In this document: positions 12,123 through 23,038 of the stretch, one piece after another | Layout of the letters: each line of letters opens with the position of its first letter | Position numbering within the stretch: the first letter of the stretch is position 1 | NCBI RefSeq assembly: GCF_042100115.1 | Contig: NC_091272.1 | Location: forward strand, 3,596,001-3,660,000 | Length of the DNA: 64,000 nucleotides | DNA from: Alternaria dauci | Lineage: Eukaryota > Ascomycota > Dothideomycetes > Pleosporales > Pleosporaceae | Reading direction: 5' to 3' | Translations under genes and position numbers: made by a program | The notes under the pieces: generated by a model | What the model saw: the letters and a program-made list of their open reading frames with translations, nothing else | Database searches by the model: none | What the model was told of the DNA's origin: nothing

Positions 12123-12134
12123 GCCTATATAGGC
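12123..12134 (-). promoter_or_regulatory. TATA-like palindrome
   Basis: GCCTATATAGGC is a perfect 12-bp palindrome with a TATATA core, 71 bp upstream of the first ATG of the Old Yellow Enzyme gene. Its role as TATA box is inferred from position. Confidence 0.5.
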
Positions 12135-12155
12135 CTCATACTAAACACATCCTGT

Positions 12156-12174
12156 CGATGATTTGAAATCATCG
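12156..12174. promoter_or_regulatory. 19-bp perfect palindrome, possible transcription-factor site
   Basis: CGATGATTTGAAATCATCG has 9-bp arms around a central G and lies ~22 bp further upstream than the TATA-like site. Dimeric regulators (bZIP or Zn2Cys6) bind such sites; which one is not known. Confidence 0.4.
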
Positions 12175-12560
12175 TTCGGTCGATCTCGGCAATTGCGCGG
12201 TAAACTAACTCCACAGAACTTTCCGTTGTGTTCTTTGCCGGTGTAGGCCCTCGTTTAGCTGTAGATGGTAAGGAGCGTCTGAATCAAGCTACGTAGCCGC
12301 CGAAAGTGAGACGGTACCTGAGCTTGGCAGGGCTTGAGAAATGTTTGTCGGCAATGGCGCTCATGCCGATGCATATGACGTCATCTGTATTTGTCAGGAT
12401 CGTACAGTAAAACAGCTAAAGCCGAGGCTTTACAAAACATCAATCAAAGCTGGGGATGAATACATAGACATGAGAATGACAAAACAAGAAATGCCACAGA
12501 AGAGGAAATTGTGAATTATTACAGCGAAGCTGACCAACTCGCAGACTTTGTAATCCCGCG

Positions 12561-13950
12561 TCACTCTTCTAGCAGCTTTTTCGCACTGCTCAGCTGCGCT
12601 TCCAAATCCGCATGCCAGAGCCACGAAAAACTCCTGTTAATCCTATCTTCGACCTTGCTCATGTCATCCTCTACTCCTTCGATCATGAAATCGTATGCCA
12701 GAGCGGAGTCCATGCTCCGTTGAATCAATTCCTGCGTCCTTGGTCGCCGCACAGCGTCGTAGGCCTTGAATGCCGCTTCGATGTTGTCAATGCTTCCAGC
12801 AGCAACGATCAAGTGACTAAGTATATATGCATCTTCCATAGCCATACCAGCTCCAGCTCCCATGTGAGGTGTTGTTGCGTGTGCGCTATCACCCAGGAGA
12901 CATAGACGATTCTTGAAGTATGGTGCGTTGTGTTGAAGGGTGAAGAGTGCCCATTTCGATGGTAGATGGTTTTTGGCGTTAACATCAATGAGCGGCGGAC
13001 AAAAGCCTTTGAGCTTTTCGCGAATCTCATCCTCACTTGTAGGTACTGTCCAGTCGTCCTGGCCCCAAGTGCTGGTGAAGGACTGGTCATGTGGCATAGC
13101 GACCATGTTGATAAACTGGCCATGCTCGACAGGGTACGTGACGATGTATCCTCCGTAGCCACAGTACAGCTGGCTGTTCATAGCCATCTCTACCCCAAGT
13201 GCCTGCTTGGCTTCCTCTCCTGGAACCATTGCTCTCATCGCTATCTCGTGGGCATATGTCGGCTGTACGTCTGGACCACATACAAAGCGTCGTACTTTGC
13301 TTTTAATGCCGTCACAACCGATGACTGCACTGGCTAGAGAAGTCGTCCCATCGGCAAATCTTAGCTTGAGCATGCCATTACCCACTTCTTCGACACTTTC
13401 GAAGGACTTGCTGAAGCTTGTTATTCCTGCGGGGAGCAGCGCAACCATCTCGTCGAGCAGGCGCGCTCGATGAATACGCTGAATGTGGGTGTACGAAGTC
13501 AGTACATGGCTCACATGCAGCTCGTGTAGGGACACTTACACCTCGCATTCGAAGTCCGGCTAGCGCACCCTGTGGCTGCTGTCCATCATTTTGATAGAAT
13601 GCAAGGTCTCCAGCTTTGGATCCATGGGTTCGCCTCTCATCCATGCCCCATCTGATCGTGTTGAAAGTGCTATCTCGCTCAGGATCGGTATTGAAAGTCG
13701 CATGTTTCATGAAGCCTTCCAGCAAACGAGGATCGATCAAGTGCAACGCTGTCGTGGCGTTGGCGCCGAAGGTGACGCCAGCGCCTATCTCTGAGAAGGC
13801 CGAGGAAGCTTCGTAGATGTGCACCCTGACACCATATCTGAGGAGACCAATTGCAAGCGCAAGGCCACCAAGACCGCCGCCGACAATTGCGATTGGAAGA
13901 GTCTCGTGATCTCTGAAAGTTGTCTTGGTCGGTTCGTCTCCTGGCGTCAT
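12561..13950 (-). CDS. FAD-dependent monooxygenase, salicylate hydroxylase-like
   Basis: Single-component class A flavin monooxygenase, 442 aa, exons 13950-13540 and 13478-12561 (61-nt intron, GTAAGT..TTCAG). Motifs: Rossmann IVGGGLGGLALAIGL at residue ~22, the RxH-type segment RIHRARLLDEM just after the intron, the DG motif VIGCDGIKSKVR, and the GD motif LLGDSAHATTPHMGAGAGM. There is no C-terminal thioredoxin-like domain, which separates it from the hydroxylase at 5123. The family includes salicylate hydroxylases and many secondary-metabolite tailoring enzymes; the substrate is unknown. It sits beside an ene-reductase and a phenolic-releasing type of esterase. Confidence 0.9.
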
Positions 13951-14370
13951 TTTGTCTTGGTCAGTTTACGCTCAGGGTACTTCAATATCCCGTTGTTCTT
14001 TCGCAAGGCCATGTCATGGGTCACTGAATACGTGCCTCAGAGTATCACCGATCAGCTTGCGGGGCCCGACGTGTGAGACTAATGCGAGCTGATGTAAAGC
14101 TGCATATATTTAACAATGCGCTGTGTAAGCTCCTCCTCCCCCTCGTCACGGGGATGGCCTGGTAGGGATGGTACGTCCGACTGGAATAAGACTTGTCGAA
14201 AGTGGGGGAGCTGGGAACTGTGTAACTGGGCGCTGATTGGTGGTAATTGCGTTCTTATCTACTTCAAGTGCGCTTTACATACTCTTTGCGTAGGTCGCAA
14301 GACAGCAATGCATGTTCCAGAACATGTAAGTGCTTACCTGCCTAATTCATACCAACGTGGATTCGTCTCT
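13951..14370. other. intergenic region
   Basis: 420 bp between the start of the flavin monooxygenase and the end of the glucosidase II beta gene, both on the minus strand. An A/T-rich minus-strand TTAAATATATG near 14105-14115 could be a TATA element about 155 bp upstream of the monooxygenase start. Nothing else is seen. Confidence 0.35.
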
Positions 14371-16189
14371 TCACAGCTCGTTGTGCGCCGGCGCAGCCTT
14401 CTGTACTTCGATACCGCAGACCGCAGGCGTGCCTACTTCCATTCGGTATACACACTTCTCCTCTTCGACGATCTTCCAGATTTCGTCCTTCTCAGCGCAG
14501 GCCAAGATAACCATGGTGCTTCTGTTGGGTCCGTTCCAGCAATGCTGGCCGTTCTCGTACTTGAGTGCGATTCTTTCACCACTGCCCAAGCCCCTTCCGT
14601 CGGCAGGAAGCTCCTCATCGACGGTAATGGATTCAATGCGTGCAAAGTTGCCCATGCCGGTATGACCGCCACCCTTCTTGGGCTTCTGGGTTGTCTTTGA
14701 GAGGAAGCAGTGCTCGTATGTGTATTCGCCGGAGTCGGTGGACGTGCATCGGTCCTTGAGGGCGCGGAAGATGGAGTCTGGGCCGTAGTCTTTGGTGAGA
14801 TCTTCCTCGTGCTTTGAAAGTTCAGACTTGTCTCCCTCAAGTTCCCTCTTCGCAGAGTCTAGCTGCGACTTGGCGTCGGTGACGGCTTTGGACTCGGGTG
14901 CATCGTCAGTCGTAGGGTCTGCAAGGATACCGTTCTCGATGAGCATGACGCGCAAGTCGCGAAGCTTGCTGTCTACCCAGCTACGGATAGAGTCGGGGAG
15001 GTATTCCTCGAACTTGTAGACTACGCACGATGGTCAGTATATAGCTAGAGTGAGTAAGCAAAGATGTACGTACGGAGCTCCACGTCAGACTCTTCGACCG
15101 TTTCAAACTCTTCCCACTTGATAGCGCTCTCAGAGTCTGGCTTCAGAATGTCATCGAGGTCGCGGTCCAGAGCGGTGTTGGGGCCTGTGCGCTCTTGTGC
15201 TGCGTAGTTCTCCCAGGCCTGCACGGCACGCTTCACACCCTCGTCGTTGAAGTTGGGGTTGTACTCCTCCTTGAAGCGCTTCAACATGCCCTCGAGCTCC
15301 TCGATCCTCGCGTGTGCCGCATTCCTCTCGTCTCGCACGCGATTGACGTTCTCGATGAGCTCCTGGATCCTCTGCTTGGCCAAGCTGGCCAGCACCGTGA
15401 CCTTGCCGCCCTTGCCTGCGCCTTTGACGACCTTGCCTCGCTCCGCCCTCTCAATCTCAGCGAGGCTCTTTGTCAGGGCGTCTACCTTGAGTGTCGCGCC
15501 TTCGATCTGTGTCTTGAGCGTCTGTATGCGGTCCTCGACTTCCTTCCGCATACGACCAGCCTCAGCCACCAGCTCCTTCCGTTTCTGTCTTGCAGAAGTC
15601 AGGCTCTTTTGTCTCGCCTCGTCCGCCTTCCTCCACTCTTTCCCAATGGCCGCACATTTGTCTTCGCACTTGACACCGCCCACACGCTCGTATTCGTCGC
15701 TGCCGTCACAGCATAGTTCGTAGTCGCATGCGCCGTCATTCACGTTGGTAAAGGGAATGTAGCTCGGCTGGTGGCCTTTGTTCTTGCAGTAGAAGCCAGG
15801 CAGGGCCGGCGTAGAGTTGACATCTTTGCCCGAGAAGCCCAGGGGTTGTGGTGGGGAGAGGGGCGAGAGGTAGGAGCATGCTGAAGTGCCTGGCTCGTCG
15901 GAGCCATCAGGGCAGTCGCAGTAGTCGTCGTTCAAGCGGGCAACGGGAAGCCTGATGGCCGGATTCGAGATACAAGCAAATGTCTCGGCATCCTTGTAGT
16001 ACTTTGCAACTAGACACTGGCTGTTAGTTGTGCTCAGTCGTCTATTTGGAAGCTCTTGATGAGCTGTAGCAGGTCCAACATACACTCCGGACCAACGCCC
16101 CGCGGCCGGGCGGGGTCAGACGCCGCCTCTGCGGTGCTGGCTAAGAGGGGGAGTATCAAGGCTAGCGAAGACACGTGCTTCCTTCCCAT
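14371..16189 (-). CDS. GTB1: glucosidase II beta subunit (PRKCSH-like), ER lumen
   Basis: Non-catalytic subunit of ER glucosidase II, which trims glucose from N-glycans during glycoprotein quality control. Exons 16189-16084, 16009-15074 and 15020-14371, 563 aa. The start at 16189 (MGRKHVSSLALILPLL) gives a signal peptide ending near residue 22; an upstream in-frame Met at 16246 would bury it. Splicing at 16083/16010 restores the family motif RGVGPEFAKYYKD. LDLR-A-like repeats follow (CDCPDGSDEPGTSAC and CDYELCCDGSDE), then a Lys/Glu-rich coiled coil (~170-300), and a C-terminal MRH mannose-binding domain with paired Cys. The protein ends in HNEL, a variant of the ER-retrieval signal HDEL. Confidence 0.95.
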
Positions 16190-16899
16190 TTTGAATATGG
16201 AGAGAGCAATTGGAGCTGGAGACTTCCAACATGCTCGAAATGCCACATCGACATAGTTTCAGGGTCCAGTGGCCCGTGCGCAGCTGTCCGAGCTATCTCC
16301 AGCCCTCACCTCCGCCTCCGCAACGTCAACGCTCCACAACGGCGAGTACTGCCATCCCGAGCGGCTAACAATATCTTCCTCTACTACTCCTCCTAGCGGA
16401 TAATTCCTCTCGTCGTCTTTGCTGCTCGGGTATTGAGAAAACGCCTACGCTTGCAAAAAGAGCGTTTGGTGCATACCCTGGACATACCGACACTTCTGGG
16501 TATCAAACAAACAACAGCCTAATGATCATGCCCTGATGCCGAAGCTACGCCCGATAGTAACATTCAATTTCGATTACGGGGATCTGCTACGCAAATTCCG
16601 CTATGCATTAGGCAAAAGACGGCGTTTTTGGGCGGCGGTCCATGTCTGCCCTTCCAACAAACGCCGTACATGCATTCTTATTGCTCAGTCTTGAGCCTCG
16701 GAAATCAACATCATGTACTAGCATGACCTTATTCGCACTCTCGAACGAGATCTGTCGTTTGCATATGCACGCGATTCGCGCATGGCCTACGTGGTGGGAG
16801 TAGTCCAACATGATCTTCCTCTCTTCAATACTTCATCCTTCTATCTCGACATAACTTCATCTCTTACCATTTCTGGCTCCAATACGCTGTCCCAACAAC
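16190..16899. promoter_or_regulatory. divergent promoter region
   Basis: 710 bp between the glucosidase II beta gene (-) and the gene at 16900 (+). Short open frames here are not coding in character. CT-rich leader sequence occurs just before 16900 (near 16810-16895). Confidence 0.4.
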
Positions 16900-19876
16900 A
16901 TGGTATATGCCGATGAGGACGAGATCGACTGGAGTGATGGTTCCTTGGATGGTTCACCTCAAAGGCCCATTGACATCCCTGCTTATCCAATCCCACCCAT
17001 TCCATCTGCACACCCACGCATTAGTCAAGATTCGCTGGCTGTATTAGATGTTCTTGATCAAGACCAGAAACCCTGCAGTTTTCCACCCAAACCAGGTAAG
17101 AAGCTAGACCCAAACGAAAACCGCTTACCCACACTCTATAGTTTCCGTGGACAGAAGCACCGCGGTCCAGGGTTCATCGCGTGTTCAGCGAGTCCACACA
17201 GATGTTCATCTTAACCGGCGTCTACCTTCCAAGGAAGATTACGTGAATCACACACTCTACCAAGCTAGTCAGAAAGCTTACGAGGCCACCTTTTTGAACA
17301 CCTTCATAACACATGCCTTGGATCCCGATCGCATAGCCCAATGTTCTGAAGATCCAAATGATAGTCGCCCAACTGTTGTGGAGTATCTAAACTCAGTAAT
17401 CCAGGAGGTCGATGGCATTACGAGAAGGATGACCTGGAATGCTCACTGTCGTACCGTCCACCTGCTCGCAACAGACGGCAAGGATGGCGCCCCATTTCTC
17501 GACATACACGCATTCGACAAGAAATCTTTCTCTGACTACGGCCCGAACAACCTCTTTCCTGTGGCAGAAGAATTGAATGCATCCTGGCATCGTTCGAGTC
17601 TAGATCCTCCCATGGTTCAATACTCAACCAACGAGTACGAGCTTGACTATCACACAAGTCCTCTGGAAGAGATCGATGATTTCACCAATACAGTGTTCCA
17701 AAAGGCAATTCTCAGTGGAGTCTTTCCTACTGGACGCGCCGTCAGGCTGTCGACATCCAGAAAGTGCAAAGGCCAGAGTATGCCTGGAACAGCGATCAGG
17801 GAAGATCGAACCAACTTACCTTGCGGTAACTGGCTTCCGCTTGCGCCGTTAGACTCAGCCTCTGGTTCCCGCGTATCTCAGCCCGTCGCAGATACTCCTG
17901 TCAGTATTGTCCACAAAGCAGATTCAGATGACTTTCACCGGAAGTCTGGAGCTTCCGTCCCTCCAATGAATGCGTACAACAGGTCATCTTACTCACCCCT
18001 TGATCACATTGAAGAGCTCTTCGGTCGTTGTGACGTGGAGGCTTCGAACAGCGATCATGCCACGCAAAGTATCGAACACACAAACAAGATATATCCTTGG
18101 CGAATGAGACTAATCAACGACCATAAACGGAGGCTGGCACAGAAGTGGGGCAAATCACAACAGGATACCGATTATAGAGCTCAAAGCTTTAAGCAAGCCG
18201 TTACTGTGGCCATCTCTATGGGTATTCGCCCTGTTGCACACGACTACCAGAAGAAAATCAAGGCTATCACAGCAAGGGAGAAATATCAGAAGTACGTCAG
18301 ACGTCCTGATCAGACCCGGGAGAAGAGTGGTTCAGTACTCACTGAGGGGGCCACGTCCGAGTCACGTAGGTCGCATGCCCGCCTTACAGACACAACAGCG
18401 GCTCTATCAGAGCCTATCCCAGACCAACTTGCCTTGCCTGAGTTATTGAGAATGGCGCCCTTGACACGTCCAAAGAAGAAGAAGAGGAGGAGGGGTGCAG
18501 CTGCCCTCGAGCAAGCACTGGCGACGTCCTCTACAGAAAACAGGACGACAGCCTCCAAATCTTTCAGAGAGCCCGCGATCCGGTCGAACAATGAGACCCC
18601 ATCTACTGGCCAGCCATCATCTCCTAGCCTTAACAAATCAAGAACTCTGGAATCTGATCAGCGCCTTCCTCCAAACGCTTATTTCGAGCCAGTCTCGAAG
18701 GACGAGAAGTTTGTCTGGCGCTGTGCCTTCAAGCACGCAATGGGCCACTATTACAACGCTGGAGACCGCAAATCCTGTAGGGGCTGTAACACTACTCTCA
18801 GTGACAATCTTCATGTTACCTTGATGGACTTCTACATGCCCTCAAGGACCTTTTACTTCCAACCCGCGCGAAATATACGCTGGAAACCTTCCAAACGATT
18901 TGGCCAACCTCGTGACTCCGGGTTCTCTTGCCACAATGCTGTCGCAAAAGATGCCTACTGGAAAGCTATCAATACTGGCGCGTCTGAAGAAGAGGCTCGA
19001 AAAATGGGCATCGATGCAGTGTTCGAATACATCAAACCGAAGCCGCCTCCAAAAGCACCTACACCCGAGCCAATGCCAATGCCAATGCCAGAGCCGGATC
19101 TTGGTCCCCATCCAAGCGGTTCGGCTACGATGGAGCACGGGCAGGATGTTCCTGATGGCTACTACTGGGAAAAGCAAAGGCCAGACGAAGAGCATGCATG
19201 GCGATGCGATGTCAACCACGCTCTTGGGCGGTACTACCTAGCCGGTGACAAGAAGAGCTGCTCAGGATGCGGATCTAGTCAGAAAGGTCCTGGTAAGCAT
19301 AAAGAGATGGACTTTTATCTTCCATCAGGCGTCGTTGTCCGACAAGAAGCGCCTGGCTTATCTCTGTATAAGCCTCGTAAGCCTTACAAGCTGAGCAACC
19401 CCCCCGCCATGAAGAAAGAACCAGTCACCCACAATCAAATGTGTGCCAGTGCATACTTTGAGCTCGTTGAGATGGGACACGAAGCAGAAGAAGCTATGCG
19501 GCTTGCTGTAGAGAGGGTCGACACTGCGCTGGACAAGAAACAGGAGAGAGAGCTGAAACGACAGAAAGAGCAAGATGGAAATAAAGGCCTGAGTGCATCT
19601 GGAAAGTCGAGAACTTCCCTCGGTGCTTTAAGAAAGGATTCCGCCAACACGAGTGAAATCGAAAGAAGGAGAAGTCGATACCGTCGCAACTCTCGGGGTG
19701 GCTGTACCATGGCTCTAGTCCCAAAGAAGCGAAGTGCGAACGACCTGAGTGAGGGAGAGATTGATGAGTTTGCTGCTGATGAGGAAACTGGATACACATC
19801 GAGTGAACAAAAGCCATTGAGTTCTCTCGAGGACTCGTCTGCGGACGAAGAAAGCTCTGGGTCGGAGAGTGAGTGA
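16900..19876 (+). CDS. unrecognised 976-aa protein with tandem Cys/His-rich modules
   Basis: I do not recognise a known family. Exons 16900-17095 and 17142-19876 (46-nt intron, GTAAGA..CTATAG). The N-terminal half is polar with no clear domain, and a basic patch PKKKKRRRG (~515-530) looks like a nuclear localisation signal. Two similar modules follow, at about 18660-19030 and 19145-19540. Each starts with an aromatic segment (YFEPVSKDEKFVWRC; YYWEKQRPDEEHAWRC), then C-x3-H-x13-C-x2-C (CAFKHAMGHYYNAGDRKSCRGC is the 22-residue core of copy 1 by position), then MDFY(M/L)PS, and ends in a helix with A/G-(x)-E-A-(M/R). The spacing is identical in both copies, suggesting one zinc-binding fold. A proline linker PMPMPMPEP joins them; the C-terminus is Ser/Glu-rich and acidic. 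A nuclear role is inferred only. Confidence 0.85.
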
Positions 19877-20179
19877 ACGCACATGTTGAGAGATATGGGC
19901 GATGAAAAGCATTTCTTTACCTGTTTTAGGATAAATTGTTTCTTGATACTGACTTCTTTGAGAAAGTTAGCGCGGGTGTCTTATTCTATACTATAGTCCT
20001 GTTCTATGTTTTTACTCTACTATTGTTACTACTATATATTATTACTTGCGCATTCTATCCCATTGTAACCTATTATTAACCTACAGTCTAACAATAACCT
20101 CAGTCCGCACTTTAGTATATTGAGGGCAATTTGTGTGAAGCAGTGCGATCAAACGTCTACTATGTGACACTTCTCGTGC
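19877..20179. other. A/T-rich convergent intergenic segment
   Basis: 303 bp between the 3' ends of two convergent genes. It is A/T-rich, with short TACTAT/TATTAC runs around 19980-20080, and contains two segments (19884-19912 and 20006-20019) that recur at 27353-27381 and 27401-27414. Confidence 0.5.
19884..19912. repeat. 29-bp dispersed repeat, copy 1
   Basis: Matches 27353-27381 at 25 of 29 positions; all four differences are transitions (G/A or C/T). Second matching block: 14 bp ATGTTTTTACTCTA at 20006-20019 and 27401-27414. Together they suggest remnants of one element. Confidence 0.5.
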
Positions 20180-22299
20180 CTACTGACGTAAAAGTACAAC
20201 ATAAACCAACAAGATGACCAAACCAGCGAACAAGAGCACAAATTGCATGTGCAAGCTTGCAAGATTCCGAAGAGCCCGCCATCCGTTTGTCCCTCGGTAA
20301 ATCTTATTCTTCACCCCTAGAGCTTCTTCAACCTCATTCCCATCCTCATCCCCATCCTCATCAGCACACAGCAGTCTCAAGAATTCTTCGACCTCCCTTC
20401 TCCCCTTGCACCGCGCAGCCATCAACGGTGTCCTTCCTTCCAGATTCCTCCTCTCCAGATCCGGCATTGCACCCCGCTCAAGCAATTTCTCTATTGCTCC
20501 CAGATTTCCCAGACCAGCCGCGTGATGTAGCGCCGTGTGACCATGTAGATCTGTTGCGTGAATATCGAAACCGGAATCTAGTACCAAGTCAATAGCTCGA
20601 GTTCGCGAACTCGTCGTCGCAAAGTGCAACGGCGTTCGCCCATGCCAATCGCATAGAAGCAATGCGTCTTTGGCGTGCGGGCTACTGAGGAGGTATTTTA
20701 TGAGTGCGAGGTTGCCTCTCTGGAGGGCGAGATGTAGGACCGTCCTGCCATCGCTGTCGCGGGCGGCAAAGGGATTGGAAATGTCCTTTAGACAGAAAGC
20801 GATGTCTTCTGCTGTGGAGGATTTGCTGTACGCGGCATAGTGCGCAACGGTCATGCCAAGGTAGTCTTGCATCGTGTTATCGATATCATCTCGGCAGTAT
20901 CGTATGGTTTGCTGTAGCGTCGTGTTGTAATAGCAGTGTAGGGGCGTACGGCCTTGGCGGTTCTGGTGATGTAAGTTGGACCCATGTTTGAGAAGCAGTC
21001 GAATGATTTCATAGTCGCATTTCGTTTTGACAGCAGTGTGCAGTGGTGTACTATTCAGTGTGAGATGGCTGAGTCATGGATCTCAAATTGAGGGTGAAGA
21101 CTCACTCGCCTTCGTCGTTGGTTGCATTGACGTCTGCTCCAGCGAGGAGAAGCTCTCTGACGATCTCAACGTGGCCATACTCTGTGCCAATCTGAGAATA
21201 ATGAGCCAGTCATGTCTGAGCACCAAAACCTGATGACTCACATGTAGCAGAGTGTCACCATGTATCGTTCGATGTGTAATTCTGATCTCCTTGTTAACCA
21301 GCAAGTCCCTCAAGAACGGCTGATTCCCTGTCGCTGCCGCATGATAAGCCGAGCTATTGAACCGAAGCAGTCCTACAAAGTTCAGTCTCCACTTGACGTC
21401 TATTGAGAACATGCTGGACGTAGAATACATTACGAGTATCTTGAAGGACACTCGTCCAGGAAACAGTCGCGTAATCTGGAGTGCAAAGGCAAGAACGTAG
21501 GCTTCTGCCGCTGACATTAACGAATAAGTGTCCTGCCCAGTGTTTGACCAACTGCGAACCATTACTGGGTCACCCTGGACAATCGCGGTCATGGTATCCC
21601 CAAGATATTCGAAGCGCTGCTGAATTCTGAGATCGACTGGGTCGCGGAGTGTTGAGAGGAACATGCTTAAGCGTCCAGGCATTGAGCTGCTAGGCGCTTG
21701 GAGAATACCCGTGACGCTGGCTGGGCCTTGTGTCGGACGTACCAAGGCCTGTCCAGCAGGTGTGGTAATTGTGTGACGCTCGGTAAGTTTGGTGGTGTGC
21801 TCGAGAATTCGTGTCGACATGGAGCTGAGAGGATATTAGCCTTGAGTTGATTGATACTGTATGAAAGGTATGGGTACAGTTGCGCAGCAGCCACAGCGGC
21901 TGCAAAGACCCTATCCCAGTGGTCCAGAGACTGGTTAAATCTCTTCAAGTCACGATCTGAGGCAACCCATTTGACTCTCTCCCAGGCATGCTGCACTCTT
22001 CCTTGATCCATCCGTATGCCCATTCCTTGCACTTTCGCGGTGAAGCCGTCGATTTCTTGGGTGAAGGAGATCAGGTTCTGTTGCAAGACTGTGTCCAGCT
22101 GTAAGTCGGGTGGCAAGGCTGCGAATACGCCCAAGAGGTGATGGAAGCTTTGCTGAAGACATTGCAGCTTCTTTGACTGGGCATAGATATCTTTAGGCGC
22201 ATCGTGAATATCGAGGACGAATTCGGATATGACCTTGCAAGACTGGCCAGCGGCAGTGATAAGGGTCAAGAGGCTGGCGGTGAATGAGACGGGATCCAT
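20180..22299 (-). CDS. ankyrin-repeat protein with fungal STAND-type N-terminus and C-terminal membrane anchor
   Basis: 653 aa from exons 22299-21878, 21824-21242, 21191-21106 and 21050-20180, with introns of 50-55 nt. The N-terminus (MDPVSFTASLLTLITAAGQS) is the helical opening typical of fungal STAND/NLR-like and ankyrin proteins. From about residue 310 there is a run of ankyrin repeats with the usual TPLH and G-x-TALHHAA signatures (HGDTLLH, GDTPLHTAV, GRTPLHCYY, GRTVLHLAL, GRTPLHFAT, GHTALHHAA, GRTPLMAAR). A Glu/Asp-rich stretch follows and the last ~22 residues (FVLLFAGLVILLVYVVLL) form one membrane helix right at the C-terminus, so it looks tail-anchored. No NTPase motif is present. It lies head-to-head with the small SH3-like and kinase-STAND genes. 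Function is unknown; a scaffold or sensor at a membrane is the simplest idea. Confidence 0.88.
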
Positions 22300-22682
22300 C
22301 GGGTAGTGGCTCTAGAGAATCTTGTCTTCTCAGCATAGGAGCAGTCATGGATGCCAAAAAGCAGCAACCTGCTACATCAAGCGTGTTTCGCCACTAAGGG
22401 GTATCTATAGGATGGTGCTGAGATGGACGAAGTGGCGATGCGAGGAGACGTCAGTGGTAAGACCCAGCCACTGCCTCGTATGGGAATGTCTCTCCAATAG
22501 AACGTGAGCTCTGGTTACATCAAGGTTGACCGGAAGGCTTGGCAAAAGTGGGATGGAAATATGGTATATCAGCTGAGCCTTGCCAACAAGAGGACGTACT
22601 AGAAAGGCTCCAACATCAACGGCAGTCGCATCAAGGCAGAGCGAGCATCGATCATAAAGGACAATTCGGCAAGGTTCGCATC
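22300..22682. promoter_or_regulatory. divergent intergenic region
   Basis: 383 bp between the ankyrin gene start (-) and the small ORF (+). It may hold promoters for both and perhaps an unrecognised 5' exon of the kinase gene. In the frame of the downstream small ORF, the peptide GQFGKVR at about 22660-22680 resembles a kinase glycine loop. Confidence 0.35.
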
Positions 22683-22979
22683 ATGCCACAACGCCCACAA
22701 ACGCCCACTGGCGCTAGGCAGCCAGGTGCTGCCGACGGAAATGGATACAAGGCTGGTGATCAGGTGGTGGTGTGGGAGAGCGGCAAAAGTGAGTGAGGTC
22801 CTCGTCGGTAGCGTGTCTGAGACTGACAATGATGGGTAGCGGATTGGACTGCTGGCTGGGTGCTGAAGGCCGATGGTTCGAGCGACGGTGCGCATAGCTG
22901 TTTTGTGCAGTATGGCCCGAGGAGCAACAAAGACACATTCAAGTGGGAGAACATGCGCTTGGTGCATAGGGATGGCTGA
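22683..22979 (+). CDS. small hypothetical protein, SH3-like barrel character
   Basis: 81 aa from exons 22683-22788 and 22840-22979. The 51-nt intron is of good quality: GTGAGT, CTGAC branch site, TAG. The first ATG of the frame is at 22683. After a Pro/Gly-rich start, the sequence alternates hydrophobic and aromatic residues in short strands (GYKAGDQVVVWESGK, WTAGWVLKADG, CFVQYGP, FKWENMRLV), as in SH3-like, Tudor or KOW barrels; no exact family is recognised. It stops 60 bp before the open kinase frame, on the same strand. It may be a separate gene or a mis-split part of the kinase-STAND locus. Confidence 0.5.
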
Positions 22980-23038
22980 GTGGGCCACTACCGTACTATG
23001 TAGTTAGCTGTGATGGATCAATTCATCCAGTAGATTAA

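Larger units (their letters stand above)
12053..12560. promoter_or_regulatory. promoter region of the Old Yellow Enzyme gene
   Basis: 508 bp between two minus-strand genes with no coding content. It carries the TATA-like palindrome at 12123-12134 and a 19-bp palindrome at 12156-12174, at a sensible distance for control of the reductase gene. Confidence 0.5.

Noticed and set aside
14116..14700. 194-codon plus-strand frame overlapping the glucosidase II beta 3' end
   Set aside because: Mostly antisense to the MRH domain; no family.
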